Position numbers and translations under genes: made by a program. A stretch of 5,934 nt of DNA from Burkholderiales bacterium (GTDB lineage: Bacteria; Pseudomonadota; Gammaproteobacteria; Burkholderiales; SG8-39), in contig JADLDQ010000088.1 of NCBI GenBank assembly GCA_020846575.1, positions 1 to 5,934 of the forward strand. Direction: 5' to 3'. Positions 1 to 5,419 of the stretch are shown one piece after another; position 1 is the stretch's first letter; every line of letters begins with the position of its first letter. The notes below the pieces were generated by a model. It was not told the origin of the DNA. It made no database searches and saw only the letters and a list, made by a program, of their open reading frames with translations.

Positions 1-222
1 CACTACATCCTGGACTGGAACTTCGACGAGGACCGCAGCCGCATCCGCACCGGTAATGGCCCGCAAAACATGTCTCGGCTGCGCCGCTTTGCCATCAGTG
101 TCATCAAATCCAAACCCGGCAACAGCGTCGCCCAGACCATGCGACAACTCAACCGTAGCATGCGCTTGGTCTTCGACTACCTGCGAATGACCCAGAATTC
201 CTGCGCTCCCGCAGCTATTTGA
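1..222 (+). CDS. ISAs1-like transposase, C-terminal fragment (5' end outside window)
   Basis: Frame 1 is open from the first base to a TGA at 220-222 and gives 73 residues. The stretch LDWNFDEDRSRIRTGNGPQN followed by MSRLRRFAISVIKSK resembles the C-terminal part of ISAs1-family DDE transposases, where an 'LDV-F-ED-SRIR-G--PEN---LRR-AL-L' pattern carries the last catalytic Glu region. Such enzymes cut and join the ends of their own insertion sequence. The start and the catalytic Asp residues lie outside the window, so I cannot tell whether the element is intact. Its GC content is visibly lower than that of the genes to the right (about 50-62% in sampled lines), as expected for a mobile element. 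The family assignment is from memory of the motif, not from a search. Confidence 0.75.
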   Translation, partial: HYILDWNFDEDRSRIRTGNGPQNMSRLRRFAISVIKSKPGNSVAQTMRQLNRSMRLVFDYLRMTQNSCAPAAI

Positions 223-258
223 GGACCGAGAACAAATTTACCGTGGGCAGATACCCTG
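1..258 (+). mobile_element. Right-hand part of an ISAs1-like insertion sequence, probable end near 258
   Basis: The transposase stops at 222, and an AT-richer stretch (about 230-253) follows before GC-rich chromosome-like sequence resumes. Read on the minus strand, the sequence running inward from 258 starts CAGGGTATCTGCC, which looks like an IS terminus beginning with CAGGG. The left end is outside the window, so neither the matching inverted repeat nor a target-site duplication can be shown. The exact boundary is an inference and could be off by several bases. Confidence 0.45.
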
Positions 259-263
259 CCCAC
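243..263. repeat. 8-bp inverted repeat with 5-nt loop spanning the probable IS boundary
   Basis: GTGGGCAG (243-250) pairs perfectly with CTGCCCAC (256-263) around the loop ATACC. A second perfect palindrome, GGGTGCGCACCC, sits at 267-278, just after the stop codon of the minus-strand gene that ends at 286. In the minus direction the hairpin is followed by a short A/T-rich run (GGTAAATTTGTT), so it could act as a weak terminator for that gene or for the transposase. There is no clean U-tract, so a terminator role is only a possibility. Confidence 0.4.
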
Positions 264-285
264 CGAGGGTGCGCACCCGGTCGCG

Positions 286-1581
286 CTAGCGGCCGAAGAT
301 CCCGCGCAGAATGTTGAAGCCGTCGCGCACCGCGTCGCCCGGCGAGGGCTGCGCCGGCGGCGCCGCCTGCTCCTCGCGCTGCGGGGCCTGGGCGGGCTGA
401 TCGGCCGCGCCTTCCTGCGCCCGCCCGCGCTGGCGCGCGCCGCCGCGCGGGTCGCCCTCCATTTCGGCGAGCATGGTGGCGCCGGTGGATTTCAGCCGCA
501 GTTTCACGGCCCAGACCTGCTCCCAGGTCTGCCGCAGGTCGCTCGGGCGCGGCGGGTGCACCAGGTTGAGTTCGTTGCCGTAGGCGATGAAGTTGAAGAT
601 CGCCCCTTCGCCGCGGAACACGCCCGAGGGAACCGTGCACTCGGTGGTCTGCGGCGGCATCACCACCTTCTCCTTGATGAGGCGCTGCACCTCACCGGGC
701 GGCAGGTAGTCCATCAGCGCCTGGCCGAACTCCTGCACCTCGCTCGAGGACCACATCACCACCTCGTTCTCGCCCGAGCCCTGACCCATGGCGGTGGCGA
801 AATGGCCGATCGCCGTCGGTATGCGCCGCCAGCCGACCTGCGTCGCGCCCGCGGCGGTGCGGCGCACGGCCTCGAATGCGACCGGTGCCATGAAGTCGTG
901 AACCTCGCCGATGGCGAAGCGCATCTCGGGCGAGTAGTTGCCCGAGACCATCTGGTCGCCCCTGAGTGAACCCTGCGCCGGCACCGCCTGATTGTTCTCC
1001 GCGTTGGGCCAGTCGCCGTAGGTGCGATTGCGCCCCGGTCCCGGGCCGCTCGGGCGCGAGATCGCGCGGGTGCGGAACACGCGCGCCGCTTCCTGCGGGT
1101 CCATGCGCGAGAAGTCGAAAACCAGCGGCTGGCCGGCGCGCACCGCCTCGCCGCAGCCCCAGTAGAGCAGCATGCGTCCCTTGGGGCGCTCGAACTCGGG
1201 CTCATCGCCGCGCTCGGTCCGGCTCGGCGCGGAGCGCTCGGTGCGCGGCGCGACCAGCGGCAGGCTCGGCCCCATGGCCAGGCCCGGCGGGATCGCGTGC
1301 GCGGCGCGGGGCTCGCCGCTCGCCGCCTGCGAGGAACCCAGTTCCAGGCGCAGGCGCTTGCCGCCGGACATGGAGCTTCCCATACCCGGCATCCCGGCCA
1401 TTCCGGCCATGCCGAATCCGCCCATGCCCTGCGGCATGCCGGGCATGCTCATTCCGGCTGCCGTCTCTGCGCTCATCCAGTACACGGCGATCGGCGGGCG
1501 GATCTTCTGCTGGATCGGCTGCTGGGCGAGCACGGGCGGGACCGTCAGGGCCGCGGCGGCGAGGCTCAGAACGACTTTCAT
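286..1581 (-). CDS. Secreted protein of unknown function with Met/Gly-rich N-terminal region
   Basis: 431 residues. The start is supported by a purine-rich AGGAGAAGGG ending 5 nt before the ATG. Residues 1-19 form a Sec signal peptide with probable cleavage at VLA-QQ, so the mature protein should be exported. Residues 36-71 carry ten Met in repeats of the G-M-x-G/P type. Two further conserved-looking blocks follow: LLYWGCGEAV near 138-147 and VVMWSSSEVQEF near 274-285. There are two cysteines (143 and 315), which could form a disulfide. Residues about 380-414 are a Pro/Gln/Ala/Arg-rich linker, and the protein ends in a short GFNILRGIFG segment. I recognise no enzyme domain. Met-rich segments occur in periplasmic copper-handling proteins, but no other metal motif is seen here, so that is only a hint. 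The gene is separated from its upstream neighbour by 206 bp and probably has its own promoter, which I could not locate. Confidence 0.8.
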   Translation of the reverse strand: MKVVLSLAAAALTVPPVLAQQPIQQKIRPPIAVYWMSAETAAGMSMPGMPQGMGGFGMAGMAGMPGMGSSMSGGKRLRLELGSSQAASGEPRAAHAIPPGLAMGPSLPLVAPRTERSAPSRTERGDEPEFERPKGRMLLYWGCGEAVRAGQPLVFDFSRMDPQEAARVFRTRAISRPSGPGPGRNRTYGDWPNAENNQAVPAQGSLRGDQMVSGNYSPEMRFAIGEVHDFMAPVAFEAVRRTAAGATQVGWRRIPTAIGHFATAMGQGSGENEVVMWSSSEVQEFGQALMDYLPPGEVQRLIKEKVVMPPQTTECTVPSGVFRGEGAIFNFIAYGNELNLVHPPRPSDLRQTWEQVWAVKLRLKSTGATMLAEMEGDPRGGARQRGRAQEGAADQPAQAPQREEQAAPPAQPSPGDAVRDGFNILRGIFGR

Positions 1582-1787
1582 GTTTTCCCTTCTCCTGCCG
1601 CGGTTCGATACGAGCCGGCGGGACCGCCGTGGACGCAGCGCCGGTAGCGGTCTTGAGCCTTCGCCTCATCGGGCGTGATCGTGGCGTTCTTCCAGGTCGC
1701 GGCGATGCGCCTGGCCGCTGCCGGCACGATATCACGGGACCGGTGCGACGGCGCCGCGCGGCCCGGCTTGCGGCCGCTTCGGTGCGT
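1582..1787. other. 206-bp gap between two minus-strand genes, no gene assigned
   Basis: The stretch separates the stop of the amidase gene from the start of the secreted-protein gene. It carries the latter's ribosome binding site (about 1587-1596). A small stem, GCGGCC at 1758-1763 with GGCCGC at 1772-1777, lies just past the amidase stop but has no T-tract, so I do not call it a terminator. On the minus strand, the frame continuing past the amidase stop stays open to a TGA (1580-1578) that overlaps the next ATG. Its only in-frame start is a GTG at 1727 without a ribosome binding site. No clear -35/-10 pair was found. Confidence 0.5.
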
Positions 1788-2600
1788 TCAATCGCCGCGC
1801 GCCGCCCATTTGCGCAGCAGCAGGCAGTACAGCCGCGAGCGATCCTCCTCGTCCATCTGCCGCGACTCTGTCCCGGCGAAACGGCGTTTGAACGCGCCCA
1901 CCGCGGCCTCGTAGTCGGACACGTCGTAGCCGAGCGCGCCCAGCAGCGTGCCGGCGTCCAGCCCGGCCGGCGCCGGGTCGAAGGGCGGGTCGCACCACGG
2001 GCCGAAGCCGTGCGCGGCGAGCAGCTTCCAGGGAAAGTTGACGCCCGGATCGACCTTGCGTCCCGGGGCGATGTCTCCATGGGCGAGAAAGTTCGGCGCC
2101 GGAACGCGGTAGCGCTGCCTGAGATCGGCGAGCAGCGCGAGCAGCGCCTCGATCTGCGCCTTCGGGTAAGGTTCGGCGCCGTCGTTGTCCAGCTCGATGC
2201 CGATGGAGGCCGAATTCATGTCGAGCGGCCCGCCCCACCAGGCGGGCCCCGCGTGCCAGGCGCGCTTCAGTTCGTCCACGAGATAGCGGATCGCGCCATC
2301 GCGCTCCACCAGGAAATGCGCGCTCACCTGCGTTGCGGGATCGGTGAGCGTGCCCAGCGCGCGCGACGCATTCGAATTTCCGGTGTGATGCAGAACCACG
2401 AAGCTCGGGCGGCGCTCGTTGAAGTTCGGCGAGGGCCGCTGCGACATCGCCAGGTCGCTGTACCGCGGCAGCGGCGCGCAGGCGCCCAGCAGCAGTGCGC
2501 CGAGCGCCAGCGCGACGCGCGCGCGGTCCGCTCCCGCGCCCGCGGCGGCGCCCGCGCCCGCGCCCGCGGCGGCGGCGGCGGCGGCCCTGCGGGCGCTCAT
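1788..2600 (-). CDS. AmiD-like N-acetylmuramoyl-L-alanine amidase, lipoprotein
   Basis: 270 residues from the ATG at 2600-2598. This start overlaps the upstream stop as ATGA and precedes a lipoprotein signal; the open frame extends further upstream but that part is only a shadow of the cupin gene. Enzymes of this Amidase_2 family cut the bond between N-acetylmuramic acid and L-alanine of the peptide stem in peptidoglycan or its recycled fragments. The lipobox is LGAC with Cys41 as lipid anchor, so an outer-membrane lipoprotein facing the periplasm is likely, as for E. coli AmiD. The catalytic set matches AmiD: VVLHHT (His71, zinc), SIGIELD (Glu136), and AHGDIAPGRKVDPG with His174 (zinc), Lys182 and Asp184 (zinc). 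The C-terminal 60 residues look like a degenerate peptidoglycan-binding helical domain, also found in AmiD. The signal region is unusual: residues 6-24 are almost only Ala and Gly, encoded by simple repeats. No strong ribosome binding site is seen, so translation is probably coupled to the upstream gene. Confidence 0.9.
   Translation of the reverse strand: MSARRAAAAAAAGAGAGAAAGAGADRARVALALGALLLGACAPLPRYSDLAMSQRPSPNFNERRPSFVVLHHTGNSNASRALGTLTDPATQVSAHFLVERDGAIRYLVDELKRAWHAGPAWWGGPLDMNSASIGIELDNDGAEPYPKAQIEALLALLADLRQRYRVPAPNFLAHGDIAPGRKVDPGVNFPWKLLAAHGFGPWCDPPFDPAPAGLDAGTLLGALGYDVSDYEAAVGAFKRRFAGTESRQMDEEDRSRLYCLLLRKWAARGD
2549..2585. repeat. GC-only simple repeat: GCGCCC units followed by (GGC)6, inside the lipoprotein signal region
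   Basis: On the plus strand, 2568-2585 is six perfect GGC triplets, preceded at about 2549-2567 by repeated CGCCCG hexamers. Both unit lengths are multiples of three. Slippage would therefore lengthen or shorten the Ala/Gly run (residues 6-24) of the amidase signal peptide without changing the reading frame. Confidence 0.75.
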
Positions 2601-2932
2601 TCGTAGTGCACCGCGAGCCACACGGTCGGCTCGTGCGGGTGCGTCCACTCGACGCGATGGCGCCTGCGCGCGGCGATATCCACGAAGTCGCCCGGTTTCA
2701 GCACCCGCGCCTCGTGCTCGTCCTCGAAGCGAAGCCGCGCCTCGCCCCTGAGCAGCGCGACCCACTCGCCGCCCTCCTGCTCGTACCAGAACCCCGCCGG
2801 ACTCGACTGGCCGGTAGAGACGATGCGCTCGATGCGCAGGCCCGCACGGCAGAGCAGTGCGCCGGACTGCTCCGAGTCTGCACCCGGGGACAGGTCGGCG
2901 AAAAGGTTCGTCAAGCCTGCGCCCATTCCCAT
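2597..2932 (-). CDS. Small single-domain cupin protein
   Basis: 111 residues forming one cupin beta-barrel. Motif 1 corresponds to GFWYEQEGGEWVALLRGEAR (about 47-66) and motif 2 to LKPGDFVDIAARRRHRVEW (about 78-96), ending in a conserved-looking TVWLAVHY strand. The usual HxH pair of motif 1 is replaced by a Y-E-Q/E-W arrangement, and one His remains in motif 2 (the RHRVEW segment). Metal binding is therefore possible but not of the classical 3-His/1-Glu type. The family is widespread in proteobacteria and I know of no proven function; it may bind a small ligand. The ATG at 2932 lies 4 nt after the helicase stop, and a second ATG two codons on is also possible. The stop overlaps the amidase start (ATGA), so the three genes are very likely one translationally coupled unit. 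The protein has no signal peptide and should be cytoplasmic. Confidence 0.85.
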   Translation of the reverse strand: MGMGAGLTNLFADLSPGADSEQSGALLCRAGLRIERIVSTGQSSPAGFWYEQEGGEWVALLRGEARLRFEDEHEARVLKPGDFVDIAARRRHRVEWTHPHEPTVWLAVHYE

Positions 2933-2936
2933 CGCG

Positions 2937-5057
2937 TCAACGCCACATGCCGCGCAGCCTGCCGGCGACGTCCACGCGCAGCGCGCCGCCGCGAGCGCCG
3001 GGGATCGCCTCGCTCGCGGCAGGCCACACCGCGGGCTCCAGCGTCGCCATCACGGCGGGCGTGAGGAAGCGGCTCTTCGCGCCGTACACGTGCCGCTCGC
3101 CGTGGCGAGGCTGCTGCGTGACGTAGTACCTGAGCGGCGCGAGCAGGTGCAGCTCGCTCCGGGCGCGCGTCATCGCCACGTAGAGCAGGCGCCGCTCCTC
3201 CTCGATCTGCTCGGCGCTGCCAGTGGCGAACTCGGAAGGGAAGTTGCCGTCGGCCACGGCGAGCACGTGCACGCATTCCCACTCCTGACCCTTGGCCGAG
3301 TGCACCGTCGAGAGCACCAGCCAGTCCTCGTCCAGGTGCGGCGCGCCGGCGAGGTCGCCGCTCGCCTGCGGCGGATCGAGTGCGAGCTCCGACAGGAACG
3401 CCTCGCGGCTCGCGTGTTGCTGGGCGATGCGCTCCAAGGCGAGGAGATCGCCCGCGCGCGCCTCGCCCGCGTCGTGGATGCGCGCGAGCTGCGGCTCGTA
3501 CCAGTCGCGCGCGCGGCCCAGCTGCCCTTCCCAGGGGGCGCCCGGCGCGCCGATGCCCGCCATGAGCGCGGCGAACGCGGGAAACGCCCCGGCCGCGGGG
3601 CCGCCGGGCACGGCGGCCGAGGCGAGTCCGGCGAGCGCCTGCCAGTCGTGGCCGCAGGCTTCGAACCGGGTGTACACGCGCGCCGCCGTCGCCGGTCCGA
3701 CGCCCGGCAGCAGCTGCAGCGCGCGGAACGCTGCGATGCGGTTCTTCGGGTTGTCCGCCCAGCGCAGCAGCGAGAGCAGGTCCTTCACGTGCGCAGCCTC
3801 GAGGAACTTCAGGCCTCCGTATTTCACGAACGGGATGTTGCGCCGCGCGAGTTCCAGCTCCAGCTCCACGCTGTGGTGCGAACTGCGGAACAGAACCGCC
3901 TGGCGCCGCAGCGCGATCCCGCGCTCGCGCGCGGCGAGTACTTGCTGCACCACGTAGAGCGCCTGGTCGGCTTCGTCGGCCAGCGTCACCTGGCGCGGCT
4001 TCGGTCCCGGACCCTTCGCCGCGCGCAGCGTCTTGGCGTAGCGGCGCCCGGCCTCGCTCATCAGGGCGTTGGCGGCTTCCAGCACGCCCTGGGTGGAGCG
4101 GTAGTTCTCCTCCAGCGTGATCACCGCGGCCGGCGGGTCGTACTGCGCCGGGAAAGCGAGAATGTTCTCCACCGTGGCCGCGCGGAACGAATAGATGGCC
4201 TGGGCGTCGTCGCCCACCACCGTGACGCCCTGGCCGCCGGGTTTGAGACGGCCGACGATCTCGCCCTGCAGCGCGTTGGTGTCCTGGTACTCGTCCACCA
4301 GGACGTGATCGAAGCGCGCACCGATCTCCGCGGCGAGCGCCGCTTCCCCCAGCATCGCGTGCCAGTAGAGCAGCAGGTCGTCGTAGTCGAGCGCCTGGCT
4401 GGCGAGCTTCCTGTCCACGTAGGCGCGGTACAGGCGCGAAAGCTCCCCCTCCCACTCGGCGCACCAGGGAAACGCCTTCGCGAGCGTCGCCTCCAGCGTG
4501 CCGCCGCTGTTCACCCGGTGCGAATAGATCGCCAGGCACGTGTCCTTGCGCGGAAAGCGCCGCTCGGCGCTGGAGAAACCGAGCTCGTGCCGCGCCAGGT
4601 CCATCAGGTCGGCCGCGTCGCCGCGGTCGAGCACCGTGAAGGACGCCTCCAGGCCCACCGCGCCCGCGTGGGCGCGGATCAGGCGGTTGGCGATCGAGTG
4701 GAAGGTACCCGACCAGGGAAAGCGCGCCTCGCGCACCGCCTCCCCGACGATGCGTTGCGCGCGCCGCGTCATCTCCACCGCTGCGCGGCGGGTGAAGGTG
4801 AGCAGCAGGATCCGCTGCGGGCTCGCGCCCTGGAGCACGAGGTGCGCGACGCGGTGGGCGAGCGTGCTCGTCTTGCCGGTGCCGGCCCCGGCGATCACCA
4901 GCAGCGGCCCGGCGCGCCAGCGCCCGTCCGCGCCGCGCTCGCCGTAGCACGCGGCCTCGCGCTGGCGGGGGTTGAGGCGGTCGAAGGGGGAGGCGGCGTG
5001 TGCAGCGGGAGCGGAGTGCCGTTCCACAATGGCATCGCCGAGTGCTCGATCGGGCAT
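2937..5057 (-). CDS. UvrD/PcrA-like superfamily 1 DNA helicase, first gene of an SOS-type operon
   Basis: 706 residues from the ATG at 5057-5055. This class uses ATP to move 3'-5' along single-stranded DNA and unwind duplexes in repair and replication restart. All SF1A motifs are visible: Q motif LNPRQREAA (28-36), Walker A AGAGTGKT (56-63), Ia TFTRRAA (87-93), Ib GTFHSIANRL (117-126), II VDEYQD (254-259), III VVGDDAQAIYSFR (280-292), IV LEENYRST (315-322), V VLSTVHSAKGQEWE (581-594), and VI RRLLYVAMTRAR (622-633). A helix-hairpin-helix-like segment LLPGVGPATA sits in the 2B region (about 449-458). The protein ends soon after motif VI, without the C-terminal Tudor-like RNA-polymerase-binding tail of UvrD/PcrA. 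It is therefore more likely a UvrD-family paralogue than housekeeping uvrD, and I give no symbol. An upstream in-frame ATG at 5075 lies before the predicted -10, so I chose 5057. A GTG at 5027 is another option, and neither has a clear ribosome binding site. Confidence 0.9.
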   Translation of the reverse strand: MPDRALGDAIVERHSAPAAHAASPFDRLNPRQREAACYGERGADGRWRAGPLLVIAGAGTGKTSTLAHRVAHLVLQGASPQRILLLTFTRRAAVEMTRRAQRIVGEAVREARFPWSGTFHSIANRLIRAHAGAVGLEASFTVLDRGDAADLMDLARHELGFSSAERRFPRKDTCLAIYSHRVNSGGTLEATLAKAFPWCAEWEGELSRLYRAYVDRKLASQALDYDDLLLYWHAMLGEAALAAEIGARFDHVLVDEYQDTNALQGEIVGRLKPGGQGVTVVGDDAQAIYSFRAATVENILAFPAQYDPPAAVITLEENYRSTQGVLEAANALMSEAGRRYAKTLRAAKGPGPKPRQVTLADEADQALYVVQQVLAARERGIALRRQAVLFRSSHHSVELELELARRNIPFVKYGGLKFLEAAHVKDLLSLLRWADNPKNRIAAFRALQLLPGVGPATAARVYTRFEACGHDWQALAGLASAAVPGGPAAGAFPAFAALMAGIGAPGAPWEGQLGRARDWYEPQLARIHDAGEARAGDLLALERIAQQHASREAFLSELALDPPQASGDLAGAPHLDEDWLVLSTVHSAKGQEWECVHVLAVADGNFPSEFATGSAEQIEEERRLLYVAMTRARSELHLLAPLRYYVTQQPRHGERHVYGAKSRFLTPAVMATLEPAVWPAASEAIPGARGGALRVDVAGRLRGMWR

Positions 5058-5063
5058 CGCGCG

Positions 5064-5069
5064 AGTATA
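5064..5069 (-). promoter_or_regulatory. Probable -10 element (TATACT) of the helicase operon
   Basis: The minus strand reads TATACT at 5069-5064, five of six bases of the TATAAT consensus. The expected start of transcription, about 7 nt downstream, falls on the A of the chosen helicase ATG (5057), implying a leaderless or nearly leaderless mRNA. No good -35 is seen at 17 bp spacing, where the LexA box lies. The promoter call rests on the -10 match and the LexA box together. Confidence 0.5.
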
Positions 5070-5076
5070 GGCCATG

Positions 5077-5094
5077 ACTGTACATTCATACAGT
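5077..5094. promoter_or_regulatory. LexA (SOS) box, CTGT-N8-ACAG
   Basis: The 18-bp near-palindrome ACTGTACATTCATACAGT carries the invariant CTGT-N8-ACAG of the beta/gammaproteobacterial LexA operator (CTGT at 5078-5081, ACAG at 5090-5093). By hand it matches 16 of 20 positions of the E. coli consensus TACTGTATATATATACAGTA when 5076-5095 is aligned. It lies 20 bp upstream of the helicase start and covers the expected -35 region of its promoter, so LexA binding should block transcription. E. coli uvrD is a known LexA target, which fits. Confidence 0.85.
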
Positions 5095-5117
5095 ACTCTG
5101 CGGCAGCGAACCGGCCA

Positions 5118-5146
5118 TTGCAGGCCATCCGTCGTGCGCATAATAT
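5118..5146 (+). promoter_or_regulatory. Possible ccdAB promoter (TTGCAG, 17 bp, TAATAT)
   Basis: TTGCAG at 5118-5123 and TAATAT at 5141-5146 have the ideal 17-bp spacing, although each matches the consensus only partly (3/6 and 4/6). The -10 lies inside the palindrome at 5135-5153, so repressor binding there would block RNA polymerase. Transcription would start near 5153, at the second ATG of ccdA. The LexA box lies about 24 bp upstream of this -35. Confidence 0.4.
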
Positions 5147-5153
5147 ATGCGCA
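5135..5153. promoter_or_regulatory. Palindromic operator candidate for CcdA/CcdAB autorepression
   Basis: TGCGCAT (5135-5141) and ATGCGCA (5147-5153) are perfect inverted 7-bp arms around a 5-nt AT centre. The palindrome overlaps the predicted ccdAB -10 and the ccdA start codons. Antitoxins of the CcdA type bind palindromic operators through an N-terminal ribbon-helix-helix and repress their own operon together with CcdB. The position makes this the obvious candidate site, but only one copy is seen, whereas the F plasmid has several. Confidence 0.55.
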
Positions 5154-5419
5154 TGAATTCACGCATCGCCGTTGCCCCTCCCCGCCCACCACGCGCTCGA
5201 CGCAAGAAGTCCGCAAACCTGAGCGTGGATGCGGAACTCCTGCAAGAGGCACGCCGGCTCGACCTCAATCTTTCTCAGGTGCTCGAATCCAGCCTCGCCC
5301 TCGCGATCCGCGAGCGCAAGGCGGAGGAATGGCTTGCCCGCAACCGGGCAGCGCTGGAGGCCTACAACGAGCACATAGAACGGGACGGCGTATTCAGCGA
5401 CGGGCTGCGCTCGTTCTGA
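5147..5419 (+). CDS. ccdA: CcdA-family antitoxin
   Basis: 90 residues, or 88 if the second ATG at 5153 is used. CcdA binds and neutralises the gyrase poison CcdB and represses the operon. The N-terminal ribbon-helix-helix is seen as SANLSVDAELLQEARRLDLN (22-41), followed by LSQVLESSLALAIRERKAEEW. The C-terminal CcdB-binding tail WLARNRAALEAYNEHIERDG (62-81) plus VFSDGLRSF aligns well with F-plasmid CcdA (RW-AEN-EGM-E---FIE-NGSFADE). About 20 extra residues rich in Pro and Arg precede the RHH; F CcdA (72 residues) starts directly at that strand. No in-frame ATG, GTG or TTG removes the extension without entering the fold. No ribosome binding site precedes either ATG, and the -10-like TAATAT is 6 nt before the second, which hints at a leaderless message. 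The stop overlaps the ccdB start as TGATG. Confidence 0.88.
   Translation: MRMNSRIAVAPPRPPRARRKKSANLSVDAELLQEARRLDLNLSQVLESSLALAIRERKAEEWLARNRAALEAYNEHIERDGVFSDGLRSF

Noticed and set aside
1578..1727. Possible 49-residue minus-strand gene starting with GTG and ending in an ATGA overlap with the secreted-protein gene
   Set aside because: The frame is open and part of it (TWKNATITPDEAKAQDRYRR) looks almost coding. But there is no ribosome binding site, the frame is open anyway in GC-rich DNA, and I recognise nothing. A conservation check would settle it.
966..2606. Plus-strand open frame of 546 codons
   Set aside because: It lies opposite the secreted protein and the amidase, and its translation is dominated by Arg, Ala and Pro. 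It is a shadow frame.
2601..2765. Longer amidase start at 2765
   Set aside because: The extra 55 residues are a shadow of the cupin gene and would bury the lipoprotein signal; the ATGA overlap at 2600 is the natural start.
2823..5156. Very long plus-strand open frame (777 codons) opposite the helicase
   Set aside because: It is antisense to a helicase with every SF1 motif intact, and its translation is Arg/Ala/His-rich with no motif. It is a GC-rich shadow.
5073..5252. Longer helicase start points (ATG at 5252 or 5075)
   Set aside because: They would run through the LexA box and the predicted -10 and overlap the ccdA start, and the added residues have no helicase character.
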